Below are positions 41,230 through 53,744 of a stretch of DNA of 64,000 nt, piece after piece; the stretch's first letter is position 1, and each line of letters begins with the position of its first letter. Source of the stretch: Balaenoptera acutorostrata (lineage: Eukaryota > Chordata > Mammalia > Artiodactyla > Balaenopteridae); the NCBI RefSeq assembly GCF_949987535.1, contig NC_080078.1, positions 51,672,207-51,736,206 on the forward strand. Reading direction: 5' to 3'. A program made the translations under genes and the position numbers. The notes below the pieces were generated by a model. The model was not told where the DNA came from and ran no database searches. It saw only the letters and a list, made by a program, of their open reading frames with translations.

Positions 41230-43545
41230 ACGAAATGTTCTTCAGCTAAATGGATGGGAACTGTCAGTGTTTCTCATTCGTAAATCCCTAAATCAAGTAG
41301 GAAGAATGATGCTTTCCTCTGACTGAAAATGTCTGAGACTTTCCAAATGGGAAATAATGACTGGCTGACATGCTGGCCAATTCTAAAAGGCTACACAGAA
41401 ACAACAGTCCATCATTTCACTAGATTCAGCAAATGCATCGATGAGCATCGGATGTGTGAATTCTATAGTTTTTCAACAGTAGGCCTCCTAGACCTACATA
41501 TCCTAATTAAATGTCATTGGTGTATTCTGGCCCATCAGAGTACCATATATTACTACAGGCCCCCAGAGTTTATTCAGCCTAATTTTCACTTTTCTAAAAG
41601 GCTAGGGAAAAAAGATTTAATAAGTTAGAACTGGAAAAAGAAAAAAAAAGTATGAAAAAGCCTCTTCACAAGAGGACTACTTCTGAAGTGTACACTTTTG
41701 TTATTAACTAGTATTTTACTAAAATAAGGATAAGCTTACACAATGCAACAACCTTACAGTCTTCCAAAACTTCACATTACCTTGAAAGGAAATCTAGAAG
41801 CTGTTTTATTTTCAAATATATCGTATACAGAAAGATTTGTTAAGTGTTTCAAAAATGTTTTCTATTTAAAAGAAACCTTTACGAGTCATTCTTGTAAATA
41901 ATGAGCATTTCTTTTCCCCCAGGGGAATAATTCCTACTTCAGTGTTTCTAAGAATACACAGGGTTAAAACCGTGTAAAATAGATTTTCTCACAGTTGGGG
42001 GAGAGCAAAACACCGCAAATAGGAAACCAGACAGCTAGGAGGTCAAAACACTACACTTCCAGGTCAGACTTCTGGTTGCAATTAAGTAAAATTCCTGCAA
42101 ATATTTGGAAGGAAATCATATTTTTGGTGTCTCCTTTCTGGCCTTGTAACTTTTTATTTTCCTTAGCAGCAACTTATGTATCTATATTATTCATTAAAGA
42201 CACTCAGAAACACACAAACATACACAATTACGGGCACATATGCACCAACCTATGACCCCAGAATTGCGATTCGATCTTGGCCTCAAAGTTAAAACTAGCA
42301 TCTCTTCCCAGGCACTCATTTTTTTAGGTTTGAGATCGTGTGGACCTAGTCTGGGTTTTGCTTAATGTAGACATGGATGATTTTCTCAAGACATTCCACA
42401 CAATAGGTTAAGCCAAGTTTCCCATTAGTGAAATAGTTCATGATCAAATATCTGAGATCCATTTGAAGCTGATTGGAGTTTAGGCTCTAAGCAGTAACAG
42501 CACTGTGCTACGACAACAAATATAAACCAGCTCCACAATTAAGTGTAGCTGAGCAGGTATTAAACACGCCTCTACTCAACTCCCTGGGAATAGCCCGGGG
42601 GTTTGCAATGCTTCACAAATGCCCACCTCCTTCAGAAAACGGTGGTGGATTCATTTAGAGGTGATATAAATGGCCACTGTACCAAAGGGAGCAGGTAGTC
42701 CCTGCCCAGTTTATAGACGTTATTACAGTGAATATAAAATTGTTTTCGTTATAGACAATTGCAGTGGTAAGCTTCAAATACTAACGACAACAACTGTAAT
42801 TTTAGATTCTCCACTTTTATTCTAAATAGAAGGGTGTCATGTTAGGGAATTTGAAAACGAAAGCGCTCCGGTTTTTAATCATCACTTGGGCTACTGGCCC
42901 CCAAATTCCCAAGATAACTAATTAGCAAATCCCAGTCCCAAAGCATTAAACCTCAGCATGTTACCCTCCACTAGATAGAGCCTCTTCACACGTCCTCCGT
43001 ACCCTTCAAAGTCAAAGAATTCTTAGACATTTAATCAGTTAGATAACTACTATCTATTTTCTCTCTCGAGCTTCCCAATGGCTATTAATATTAGTGATGT
43101 GGAACTCAATTACTACGAATTTTAAAATCTTGGCATTGTGATCAGAGGGCCTGGCCAAAGGAAAAGAATTTAAAGGGGACAGACAGGCTGGTAAAAGCCA
43201 TAAGCGCTTCCCATACATAGGAAAGGCTATTACTATAGGGCAACGGACATAAAACTCCCAAGAAATGTACAGTACATGCCAAGGTAAATAGTTTCCACTA
43301 TACCTTGTCATCTCACACATTAAAAAATTATATGCAACTCCTGTGAGAAAAGGCCACTGCTTTCTGAGAAGCGGGGCTGGGGGGGTAGGTAGGGGGTATG
43401 TGTGTGTTAGCTTCCCTCGTTAGTACCTGTCAAATACAGGAGAGGGTGCCACTCTTTAAGACTTCATCTGGGATTTGCCAAAGGAAAGTACAGCTTTGTC
43501 GGGGGGGAGGCTCTCACTATCTCCTTCTGCTCCCCCACCCCTCCC
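41230..43545. other. No gene or recognised repeat
   Basis: About 2.3 kb of AT-rich sequence without confident interspersed repeats. Open frames are short and unsupported. Confidence 0.4.

Positions 43546-43546
<1 letters not shown>

Positions 43547-43588
<42 letters not shown>
43547..43588. repeat. (AC)21 microsatellite
   Basis: Twenty-one perfect AC units. Expected to be highly length-polymorphic. Confidence 0.97.
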
Positions 43589-43589
<1 letters not shown>

Positions 43590-43591
<2 letters not shown>

Positions 43592-46290
43592 ATGTGGCAG
43601 CCAAACCATTTGAACAATATAAGGCCAGTGTCCCAAGGGCCACATTCCCTATGTGCTAGAATGAGCCACAGTTTTCACTGGGTAAACCGTGAGAACGACA
43701 GGTCCCCCATCCAGTTGTCACCATTAGAAACACTGTGACAAAACACACAGATCACTAATAGAATGATGTTATCTCACCCCGATTATCAATGTAAGGCAGT
43801 GACTTTCTCTGCCAGCAGGGCAGGAGTGCCGGCCAGTCCCACCTGCCACCAAGCAGGACTCGTCTTTGGAAGATCTAGTAATAAACAGTCAGTCTTCATA
43901 GAGCTGGTAAATGGGCAGGGCTCTCAGCCAATTGGGACAACGCCTTTTAAAAAACTCTTGCAACCACCATCTGATGACAAAGACCTTTCTAGAATCCAAG
44001 AGTCCCAGGGGATTTGGTAAAGTTGTTCTGAACTTCCCAGTTCCTGAATATGCAGAAATTTGGGAGCAGAAAGTCTGGATGTAAATGTGAACCAGCCCAA
44101 GCAGACTCTAAAGTATAAATGGAGTTGCATCACCATAAAAGCCCCAAGAGAACTGGCATTGTAATTTGAACCTCAGCAATGGCAACACAGACTTCGTTTT
44201 ATGAGGAAAAATCATTGTTTGTTATGTGCCGGGCAGGGGCTTTCAGGAGAAGGCCAGGGTGGGAGAGGAAGCAGCTGACTCACCAGCCAGCAGGGTCGAT
44301 TTAATAAGGTTTATACTAACAACGAAAAGGCCTTCTAGGTGGTTCAAACTGGCGCTCGACAACCTCTTGGTGTGGTGAAAAGAATCCTAACCTTTTTTTG
44401 AGGCTTTGCACATCGGGTTTTTTTTTGGGTGTTTTAATTTCTTATAAAATTAAAAAAATACACAAAAGATCAGTTATTGCCACTTCAGCAATGTCCGTAA
44501 CAGGTGACTATAACAAGTGGAAACACGATGCATAAAAGTTTACAGATTTTGCTTTCTTTCCATTTATTGCAATAAATGATTAGACAAGTCTCCCCAGTTT
44601 TTTGAGGACGCAAAGCCTCTCGTGTTGTCATTGCTGCTTTAGCACATTTACGGTAAAACGTATAAAACTTAAAGTTTTACAAATTTCCAACTCCTGGAAA
44701 AATCATCTTTGCTGAAACTGCGGCACGTTCACCAGAGGCCTTGTGGGCACTTGCTTCCATTACTGCCCTTGTAAGCTTCCCGTGCGGATGAAAGCCGAGC
44801 AAATGTTTTGATGGAGTACATTATGGGAAGAAATGTAAATAATAACCAAAGCTATTTAAACACATGTGTAAAGAGAAAACACATGTTTCCATGGTGCCCT
44901 AGGACACATCTAGGGAAATCCATTTCTCTTTGTAAAGGGCTGTGAATAGAAAAAAACAATGTCTCCATATTAAGAATATTTAGCAGCATGGCAGATTGTT
45001 TTAAATGTGCTGTTCTTTTTACTGTGTATCAAAGCGCAGGAGCTCCCAGCTCCTCCCGTTTCAGGCCGAGAAGCCCTTCCATGGCAGCGTCGGCGGCCGC
45101 CCACGGCTCCACCTCAACGGCCGGGCAGGGCAGGGGCGGGTGCTGACACACGGCCAAGGTGACTCCGAAGCTGGGAGTCTCTGCCAAAGGCCTATGTTTC
45201 ATCAGGGCTGACAGCTGTTGGAAAGACGGTAACTTTCATTGTCCCTAATGTCTAAGGAAAGGATGGTCACGTGACTGCGTCAGGGCGGCGTTTCGGAGCA
45301 AGCTTTCACTGTTCTCTCTGCAAACGCCCGATGGTTTACATGGAGGAAGGGCTGGGCTCAAACGGAAAAGGGTTTCACTTCCAAAATTTCTTTTAAATAG
45401 GAAAAGGCCCTTTTTTCAATGGGCTGGGAAAATAAATACAAAGCAAAACAAACAGCACAATATGCGAATGTGCGCTCCTGGGGTCCCTGGGGGGCAGGGC
45501 TCACAATCGGGCCTGTGTCTGGAGAGCAGAGAGAAAGCTTTCTTTGGCAGGTACAGCACATCGGGCGATGGGGAAAGGAGAGGAACGTTTCTCAGACGGA
45601 GGGAAGAATAGGAAGAACTTGCTTGTTTTGGCAATTCTCGTCTTTTTCTTGTGCTCCTCCTGTTGTGTGCACACCCGCTGATTTCCTAACATGGTGGTAA
45701 AGTGCCCCCCCACCAGGATGCTGAGTGGGTGTCGATGGACGGATAGGAGGTCTGTTCATCTGGCCCCGAACATTCACAGAAGATGCCTCAGATGCCACAA
45801 GAGAACGAGCTGCACGCTGGCTGGAGATTTAAGCTAAGATTTTATAGGAGCATTCGGCTTAGAAGAAAAGCCAAATAGAAAGCCAAGGCAGACAGAAACC
45901 ACAGTGCCCAGGAAAATTTAATCTATTTTACGGCATTTTCCAAAGGACTGGGTTTCTTACATGTTAACTGCAAGAAAAAGGTTACACAGAATGGAATATT
46001 AGGCAGTGAAAAAAAAAACAAACGAAAGATTACTGCTCTACAAACACAAAGATGTCGTAAAGCCCTAATATTTAGACAGTGTATTGTGGGAAGTGCTTGG
46101 AGCTGGAAGATGAGCTCTGTTTTGGGGTCTACTTCTCCTCTTCTATCTTGTGAGCAGAGAGGAGGGGGTAAAAAATCTAAAACAAAGACACCCACATGGT
46201 AGCTCGAGCAGAATGCCATTCCTGGCTTCCACATGGTTAAACACAGCTTTGTTTTCACGATTAGAGGAAAATTTTATTAAAAAAGAACAC
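43590..46290. other. Repeat-poor stretch
   Basis: No recognised retroelement in about 2.7 kb. It includes the CpG-rich cluster at 45031-45335. Absence of insertions can reflect functional constraint but proves nothing alone. Confidence 0.45.
45031..45335. promoter_or_regulatory. Small CpG-rich cluster with E-box palindrome
   Basis: I count about 21 CpG in roughly 300 bp in a window otherwise poor in CpG. It has a NotI-type GCGGCCGC at 45093-45100 and the palindrome GTCACGTGAC at 45266-45275, a site type bound by USF and MiT/TFE factors. It is too small for a classical CpG island. It may be an enhancer, an alternative promoter or merely a GC-rich patch; no transcript or coding frame is evident. 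Confidence 0.35.
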
Positions 46291-46293
46291 ACA

Positions 46294-46324
46294 CTCTCTC
46301 CCTCCCTCTCTCTCTCTCTCTCTC
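46294..46324. repeat. CT-rich microsatellite
   Basis: CT units with CCCT interruptions, ending in a C-run. Confidence 0.9.
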
Positions 46325-46369
46325 CCCCCTTAATAGGGATGCCGAAGCAGTGAAGAGAAGCCAGGCATC

Positions 46370-46600
46370 TTGACAGCCATGTTTTCATGATGCCTCTGAC
46401 ACTTCCTAGCTATGTGACCTCGGGCAAGTTGCCTGAACTCTGAGCTTGGTTCTCATCCTTAAAACCAGGGTTAAGGATGCTGCTAGAAAGGGCTGCCCCA
46501 AGGATCCACCGTGGGCACGCGGAAGCCCCAGCACAGTGCTGGCACCCATCAGGCTGAATCTTGGTAACAGTAACTAGTAGGAGTGGTAACGTTGGAGGGC
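46370..46600 (+). mobile_element. MIR SINE
   Basis: The core ACTTCCTAGCTATGTGACCT, then CGGGCAAGTTGCCTGAACTC, is the best preserved MIR core in the window. The 3' half is decayed but ends with a GTAACAGTAACTAGTAGG stretch. Confidence 0.8.
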
Positions 46601-46879
46601 ACTTGTGATGGGCGGGGCTGGAGGGCAGGCATCTGCAGAAGAGGCAGAAAATACTGCAACTCACCTTACACTGGGGTAGGATGTGGTTTTGACTTTCTCA
46701 AAACCAAATGAGGAAAACCATCTAATAACTTGTAACTCGCAGACCACTTTTACCTCTGCCTTTCGTTGCAGGGGCGAGAGATGCTACGATGGAAGCAGCA
46801 CACAAAGCCTCGGCAAATGAAATGTGACCGTTGAGCACAACTACAGTTCGTTCCTTTACTTCTTCCAACGCATGGGCTC

Positions 46880-47165
46880 CTCCTGAGTGACAGGCTCTGC
46901 ACTGGGTGCTGCCCAGGACAGGACCCTTGCCCTCCAGGAGGAGGAAACGATGACTGTGCCACTGTCCAGGCCGCTGGAAAAGGGAGGAGCAGCTCCCTGA
47001 GAGCGAAGACGCACCAAGTCAGAGAAGGTTCCTTAAGGGAAATGACGCGGGCGCACAGGCCTGCAGGGTGATGCGGAGCTGGCCCAGCGGCAAACAAGGA
47101 GAAGAGAGAGTTGTGGGGAGAGGAAGCAGCATGTGCAAAGGCCCAGAGGCGGGAAAACATGATGT
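46880..47165 (-). mobile_element. L2 3' fragment
   Basis: GACAGGCTCTGCACTGGGTG, a degraded AGAAGGTTCCTTAAGGGAAA, and GAAGCAGCATGTGCAAAGGC then CCAGAGGCGGGAAAACATGA are the antisense order of the L2 3' end. Confidence 0.65.
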
Positions 47166-47169
47166 TCTG

Positions 47170-48014
47170 GGGGCCTGTCAGTTAGGCTACGGTGCCAAGC
47201 TGATAAATGAGGGTTTATCATTTATTCCCCCTGGCCAAAGCCATCTGGGACCAATGACTCCCCTGTCCCTAGAGGAGAGGGGCTCCTCCGGAACCCAGCT
47301 TCCCACAGGTCTGGATGGAGGGCCGCCCAAGTCTCCGGGTATCGGGCGGTTGGCTTGCCCAGTGTTCTCCCGAACAGCCTGACTGCTCAGTGCCTGAAAC
47401 TGGGACTAAAATGTCCCGCCCCCCTCCCCGCCATCCCCACAAGGTCGTTTTCATGCTTGCTTAATAAAAAGGTTGATCATGGGGGAACTGGGGTCCCTCT
47501 GCTGGAATGCAGCTACAAGGTACATAGAGCTGTACCCCGGCTAAGCACACACAGCTACAGGATGGCAAGAGAGCAGAGGATCCCGTGTGAGACTGTCAGC
47601 CTGTGCCAAGTGATGCCCTGCATTCCCTAGAACCCTCCGCACAGGTGGGGGCCCAACATGGGGAGGACACTGCCACCACAGCTCTTTCTGAGTGGACCCT
47701 GGGGTTGAGGGACACCCTTCGGGGACTGAGAGCTAGTTGCTGGGAGGACTAATGACCAGGACAGACATGGCATCTGTAGACCACCACACCTGAAGAGTGG
47801 ATGGGTCACCTGGTGATGGGGTGGCCAGAAATTTGCCGTCCACTAAAGCCTGTGGCTGGGTGAGCTACTTGGTCCACTAGAGGGCCATGAGCCAGTGGTA
47901 GCCTTGGTAGGAACGCTGTCAGTGGCTTGACCGACAGACATCTTTGGCTTATTGGTTAACTGATACGTCCATGACTCCAAATAAAATGGAGAACATACTT
48001 GGGCCCTACTTAAA
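47170..48014. other. No confident gene
   Basis: GC-rich to about 47460, then mixed. I see no recognisable element. The last 200 bp might belong to the same old provirus as the sequence beyond the solo LTR, but I cannot show this. Confidence 0.35.
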
Positions 48015-48019
48015 CTGTA

Positions 48020-48403
48020 TGTTATGGGCTGAATCTTGTCTCTCCAAAATTCTTATGTTGAAGTCCTCACCCTAGAGGTACTCAAAATGTGACTATGTTT
48101 GGAAATAGCATCTTTAAAGAGATAATTAAAATGAGGTCATTAGGGTGGGCCCTAATCCAATATGACTGTATAAGAGGTGGACTTTATACGAGGAAGAACT
48201 TAGGACACAGACATGTAGCGGGAAAACCACGTGAAGACACGGAGGAAAAGGCCATCCGCGAGCCGAGGAGAGAGGCCTCAGAAGAACCAACCCTGCTGAC
48301 ACCTTGATCTCAAACTTCCAACCCCCAGAAGTGTGAGAAAATAACTTTCTGTTGTTTAGCAGTCTGTGTTATTTTGTTATGACAGCCCTAGCAAGCTAGT
48401 ACA
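48020..48403 (+). mobile_element. MLT1A-type MaLR solo LTR
   Basis: It starts TGTTATGGGCTGAATCTTGT and ends AGCAAGCTAGTACA, with TG/CA ends. Inside are ATTAGGGTGGGCCCTAATCC, AGAGAGGCCTCAGAAGAACC and CTTTCTGTTGTTTAGC, all typical of MLT1A. It is flanked by the 5-bp duplication CTGTA (48015-48019 and 48404-48408), the size expected for these elements. No matching second LTR or MaLR internal part follows, so it is a solo LTR left by recombination. Ancient, shared by placental mammals as a family. Confidence 0.88.
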
Positions 48404-48659
48404 CTGTATAATAGAAAAGAATCTAGGTCTGGTAAATAGGGGTCTGATTTGGGCGGGCGACCTTGAAGGGCAGCCGCAGCTTCTCATCAGACCCAGAACT
48501 GAGTCGGTTCTCTGACCCAAGCTCTTTGAACAGAGAGCCAGGCACCCAAGTAAGGTCCCCTCAAAAATATTACAAGTACATTCTATAAATTTTCCCCTTG
48601 GGATCTGCAATTGTTTACTAGGGTACCTGCACAGTGAGAAAAGGGAAATACCCAGAACT

Positions 48660-50200
48660 TTTGAGGATGACTGGATACTAGCTCTGAGACTGTGCTAAGT
48701 CTTGGGGTTTCTGGTTGCCACTGTGACCCACCAGAGGGGGATAAATAGAAACCTGGCTTCAATTCATTTGACAAAGGGCCCAGCAGGTCTGTGAAAATCT
48801 GTAGTTGTCTTCTCAGCTGTTGAGTATATGACTGAAATAGATTTACTCGGCAAATGACAGAAGGACCGGGACAAGGACATTTGGGGAAAAGTTATACAGA
48901 GTGTGAGAATATTTGCATCTGATGTGAATGTTCTCTGAAAGGCCCCATTAAGAGGTTCTTACAATAAGCTGGACCAGATGACCTGCCCCCATGCGTGCTG
49001 GCCAGCCTCCTTCCCCAGCTGCCCAAGTACCTGCTCGAGGACTCAGGAGTGATGTGGCCACGGGGGCAAGGATGGACATTATGCTTGGGCTCAACAACAC
49101 AGACTTAACTGCATCAAGGCTGAGCCCCGCCAAACGCCCAATTGATCTGAGCCTCCCCACCAACTCTCATACCGCAGGGAGATGGGCTAGCCATGGAGGG
49201 TGGATTATATTAGACCTCTTTCATCACAGAGGCGGCAACAGCTTACCTTCATTGGAATAGACCCTTATTCAGGATTTGGATGTACCCTCTATGTCTGCCA
49301 TGTTTTTGCCAGCCACATCACCCGTGCACTTCCTGAAGGCCTCATTCACCGTCACCAGTGCAGTGATTCTGACCAAGAAACTCATTTTGCAAAACAAGGC
49401 AGTGGGTTCATAAAATTCAGTGGTCCTACCAAGCAATCAAGCCAGGCTCAAATGCAGCTGGCCTTAGACGATGGTGAAAAGGTCTACTGAAAATTCAGTT
49501 ATGATACAAACTGCAAGGCAGGAGAGCTTGTGGAGCTGGGGTGAAGCCCTAAAAGATGTATTATGTGCTCTGACCAGCAGAACAACGCATTCCCTTGGCC
49601 AGAATATGTGGTTCCTGGAACCAGGGAGTGGAAGTGGGAAGTGACCACCTCAGCACAAAGTTTGCCTTCCATCCCCATGACTCTGCTTCTTTAGTACTCG
49701 AGAAAAGACTAGAACAGAGAGGATAACATGAGTCAGGCTGAAAGTTCAAAGCGCCGTGTAACTGTTTCAGGCTCGTCATGCCACTAGACAAACAGACCAA
49801 AGGGCGGTTGAAATGTTGGCTCACGATGGTACAAGAAGAGCAACAAGGTATACGGGTAACACAGAAGGAATATAACACGTTCGACCTAGCAGAGCACATC
49901 CAGTGCTAAAACTTAACACAAACTATGGCAACCTCAGAAAGGCAGGACCACTGAGGGCTCAAATCCCTTAGGAAGGAAAGTTTCGGTCACCTCTCCAGGT
50001 CAAGAAACCTGATCAGCTGAGTTACTGGCTAAAGACAAAGGGAATACGAAATAAATATTAGAGGAGGGAATATACAAACACCAACTATTTATTTCATGTA
50101 ACCGACTACAGAAGTTAGAATGATAGCATCTTCCTAAATTGTCTTCCTTGCTGTACCACATATATATTCATATATTAACTAAGTTTTTTGGTTTTTTTAT
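48660..50200 (+). pseudogene. Decayed ERVL-like provirus, pol remains
   Basis: Broken pieces of retroviral pol lie in sense order. A protease-like patch at 48671-48735 reads LDTSSETVLSLGVSGCHC, followed by YMTEIDLLGK at about 48822-48853. There is no recognisable reverse transcriptase. An integrase-core frame at 49200-49487 contains FIGIDPYSGFG and SDQETHF, with both aspartates of the catalytic core present. An integrase C-terminal patch near 49600-49653 reads ARICGSWNQGVEVGSD. A dUTPase-like patch at 49771-49880 begins LVMPLDKQTKGRLKCW. A dUTPase after integrase is a feature of ERVL-class elements. Stops and frameshifts separate the pieces, so nothing is functional. Ends are uncertain. Confidence 0.6.
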
Positions 50201-50209
50201 GCAAGGTAT

Positions 50210-51265
50210 GTTGGCAATAGTTAGCTCTGTCATTTAGTCAATAAGTAAAACAATATGGGCTGTGAATAAACCAAAGGAGGAATAAATATCACTCAGAACT
50301 CTCGGGCTTGGAGCTAGGATGTGAGACTTGGGGTTCTCTCTCATGGAGGAGGTGCTGAGCATATTTTGTCCGTAGTTGGGAGAGTTGTATTGTCAGGCAA
50401 AAGCTTGTTGTTATTGTTTGGAAGTTTATGGAAGAAGGAAGCCAACAGGAAAATTTCAGTGGATATTGGTAACTCGTATCCACCCACCCAAAACTTCTGC
50501 CCATCCTCCCTGCGTTTTGGTAACTTCCCACATTTTTTAAGTCCCACTTTCCCAAGGTAAAAGCCAAACATTTTGCACTCTCTGGCTCACCTGCAACCAG
50601 GATACAGCCATGGGATCCTCTCCATGGGAGGAGCACGGCGTCATGGCCACAGGCCAGGCCGTCAGGCTCCTGCAGGCTCAGTGCTGGGCTTTGCAGACGG
50701 CAGCTGAAAGGGCTCATGAACCAAAGCCGTCCCCCCATCTTGAGGCTGAGGCTGTGCTGTCTGTGTAGACTCAGAATCGGGCTGCCTGGCCCTCCTACAG
50801 GTAGATTCCGTTGAACTACCTAATATCTTTAATCAACTTCTTCTCTGCTGAAGAGCCAGACCAATTCCAGCTAGTCTCAAGCAGAAACGAAATTAAACAA
50901 AGGATATTAGGTAACTAAGGTTCCTGACCACAAAAGGTTTTAAGCTGGAGACGATCACATTTTTGTTTTCAAAAGGCCACTCTGGCAGCAGAGGCGTGGA
51001 TGAATTGGAAGGGAAATCAGGAGGCTGTGGCAGTGATTCAAAAGCTGATTAATAAGAAGGGCCTTGACCAAGCGAGTGACACAGGGAAAAACAAAAATTT
51101 AAGACCAAAAAGGCAAACAACCCAATACAAAGGTAAGCAATAGTTGTAAATATGCAGTTCAGTCAATAAACACATAAAAACAGAAAGATAAAAATCAAAG
51201 GGCATGACATCTCTTTTTTTGATTTTTGGCCTGACTGGCAAAAATTAAAAATACCAGTAACACTC
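50210..51265. other. No gene; minor L2 trace
   Basis: Non-repeat by eye except a probable antisense L2 scrap at about 50960-51030 (AAAGGCCACTCTGGCAGCAG). 51205-51265 may be an old L1 scrap broken by the following SINE. Confidence 0.4.
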
Positions 51266-51280
51266 AATATTGGCAAGGCT

Positions 51281-51570
51281 GGCTTCCCTGGTGGCGCAGT
51301 GGTTGAGAATCTGCCTGCCAATGCAGGGGACACGGGTTCGAGCCCTGGTCTGGGAGGATCCCACATGCCGTGGAGCAACTGGGCCCATGAGCCACAATTA
51401 CTGAGCCTGCGCGTCTGGAGCCTGTGCTCCGCAACAAGACAGGCCGGGATAATGAGAGGCCCGCGCACCGCGATGAAGAGTGGCCCCCACTTGCCACAAC
51501 TAGAGAAAGCCCTTGCACGGAAACGAAGACCCAACACAGCCATAAATAAATAAATAAAAATTAAAAAAAA
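51281..51570 (+). mobile_element. CHR-type SINE, short subtype
   Basis: Head CTGGTGGCGCAGTGGTTGAG, B-box region GGGTTCGAGCCCTGGTC, body with GACAGGCCGGGATAATGAGA, end CCCAACACAGCC and tail AAATAAATAAAT plus an A-run. The perfect 15-bp duplication AATATTGGCAAGGCT lies at 51266-51280 and 51571-51585. Confidence 0.95.
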
Positions 51571-51589
51571 AATATTGGCAAGGCTAAGG

Positions 51590-52380
51590 GGAAAAATATT
51601 AATGAGGTAGAGTTGACAGAATCTGAAGCTAAGTCTTTAAAATAGAAACTTTCTTACAACATTAATTTTTACTAAATCCACTGAAATAACAATGCCAGGT
51701 GACTTAAGAAGGCTGAGGCTACTGGCAAATGTCTGTGCTATGCTGTTCGCTGACTGAGTTTTTGCCAGTACTCTTTGTATTCCTCAATATTACATGATTA
51801 AGGAAATGGCTTAAAAGTCATTTATGTTATTTTTTTAATAAAGATAACTCAGAGGATGAAATATATTAATTTTATTAAAGCAATCAGCAAAGTTACCAGC
51901 CTGGTGACTTCAGCTCACCCAGCATCAGGTGTTAAGTGTCTATCCCATGATGAAGCACGTTATCGTTACTCAGATCTGGAAATGGGAAAGGTAAGAAACT
52001 CACGCAAATAAGGAAGATACCCAATTTACACAAAAGCGAAAACCACACACATTCATCCTAGTCACCAAGACAGTAAGAGCAACTCTATCTTCAGGGAACA
52101 TGAGACACAGAACTAAACAGTGAGGAGGAAATAGGCAAGGCCTTCATTACAGTTCGTGGCTCTGAAATTCCTTTTGAAGAAAAAGGCATTTAAAGTAAGA
52201 CTATGGGAGCAGCCGAGAAGAGGCAGTTTCCATTTTTAGTGATGCTGATAATAAACAGTCTGGGATGGGCGGCATCACTATGTATGTCTGCTTCATCCCT
52301 GCGGGTGTGCACGGCCTAGAAGATGATGCACCTTGGCCCTATATGGAAGGCAGCCCTGGGGTAGAGATGGGCAAACAGCG
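51590..52380. other. No gene or recognised repeat
   Basis: AT-rich. The first ~60 bp may continue the old L1 scrap interrupted by the SINE. Nothing else is recognised. Confidence 0.35.
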
Positions 52381-52384
52381 CTCT

Positions 52385-53130
52385 GACCCTTAGGAAATTA
52401 ACAGTTTAGTATGAGGTGAAGCAGAGTTACCAGTTTCTGCTCTTGAATTAAGCAGCGCAGTCATTTGGAGGGAAAAAAAAAAAAAAAAAGAGGCTCTGGG
52501 GTGGCAACCCCTCAATCTTTACCAACAAAGAATGGGAGAAAGGCAGGTAAACTGATTATAAAACAATTATAATACAATGTGACCAATGTTATAAAAGTGC
52601 TATGAGCAAGGAAGACAGGAAATTGAGGAAGACTTTGTAGAAGTAATATTTGAGTTAGGTCTTAAAAGCTGAATACTAGGAGTTTTCCAGACAAAAGAGA
52701 AACCTGAAAACGTAAAAGCACAGAGGTATAAAGAAGGCAGGTTTGCAGGAAATAGAAAAGTGAGTAGCAGGAAGGGACAAGGCAGGCGAGGTAAGTTACA
52801 GCAGGCCTTGACCTTACTAGGAAGAGGAAAGATGTATCCATGTGTGTAATTAATCACTTGTACAAACATTTATTAAGAACCTACTGCAAACCGGAAAATG
52901 TGCTCCATGCCGGGGATACCACGGATCATAAAAGAGGCAGAACCCGTCTTCAGGCGACCGGCACATTTGCGGAGAGATCAACAATCAAATGGTGTGAACC
53001 AAAGTGCAGGATGCTCCTGGGCCTGGCAGCAGGGGACCTGTGGACGGGACACGCTTCCCTGGGGTGTGGACTTTGAGCGGAGAGCTGAAGGTGGCAGAGG
53101 GGCAGGGGAGGACCAGCGCTCCAGCACGGG
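52385..53130 (-). mobile_element. L2 remnants, fragmented
   Basis: Antisense L2-like landmarks are GGAAGACAGGAAATTGAGGA, GAGTTAGGTCTTAAAAGCTG, AAAGCACAGAGGTATAAAGA and, in a second piece, TTTATTAAGAACCTACTGCA with CCATGCCGGGGATACCACGG. An 18-A run at about 52471-52489 interrupts the tract. Probably two or more L2 pieces; boundaries are rough. Confidence 0.5.
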
Positions 53131-53134
53131 CAGA

Positions 53135-53740
53135 GGCCCCAGGATGAGTGGAAGAACGGGGCTTTGAAAGAGAGGATCTGAGGCTGCTGTGGCTGAAGCG
53201 CGAAAGAAGGAACAAGGGGCACAAGAGGAGGCTGGAGAGGCAGCCACCCCAGAGATCCTGGCCTTCACACGGGGGCCCTGGGGAAATCCTGAAGGGCTTT
53301 TTGCACGAAGATCAGACCTGTGACGTGAAGGGATTACACTAACTCAAGTGTTGACAGCAGGTGGGGCACCGGCCAGAGCGAGCGCAAGGGCGCCAGCGAG
53401 CGTGCTGCTGCAGGTGTTTGAGTGTCCAGCTGAGGCGGGACCATGGACTGCTTGGTGGCAGCAGAGAAGAGGACTAGCTCAGGTGGGGACATCGAAAGAC
53501 ATGCTCAGTCAAAGGTTAACTGTTCTCAGAAGCAGAAAGAAGGAAGGTGCTGCTTTCACGCCGAGTTGGCTTTCGAAGAGGGAGAGGCGTGAGCAGCACA
53601 CTGTTGCATCAGCACCCTCCTGCTTTCTTGGGCAATCAACCGCGCTGCTTATCTCTGACAGAGAAGCCCGGCATTCGCCCCCACTAGCGGGCATCGGAGG
53701 CTCCAGGGGCAAAAAAGGCTTCTCGTTTGTGGTTGTATGT
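53135..53740. other. GC-rich, no confident gene
   Basis: Contains a moderate number of CpG and overlapping open frames on both strands (for example 53348-53743 plus) without domains or splice pairs. Part may be further L2. No call. Confidence 0.35.
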
Positions 53741-53744
53741 TAAA

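Noticed and set aside
43547..43588. CRISPR-like or other array structures
   Set aside because: The only short-period arrays are dinucleotide and tetranucleotide microsatellites; no spaced direct repeats exist.
49200..49487. 96-codon plus frame as a possible host gene
   Set aside because: Its motifs are of retroviral integrase type and it is surrounded by other provirus traces, so it is a fossil.
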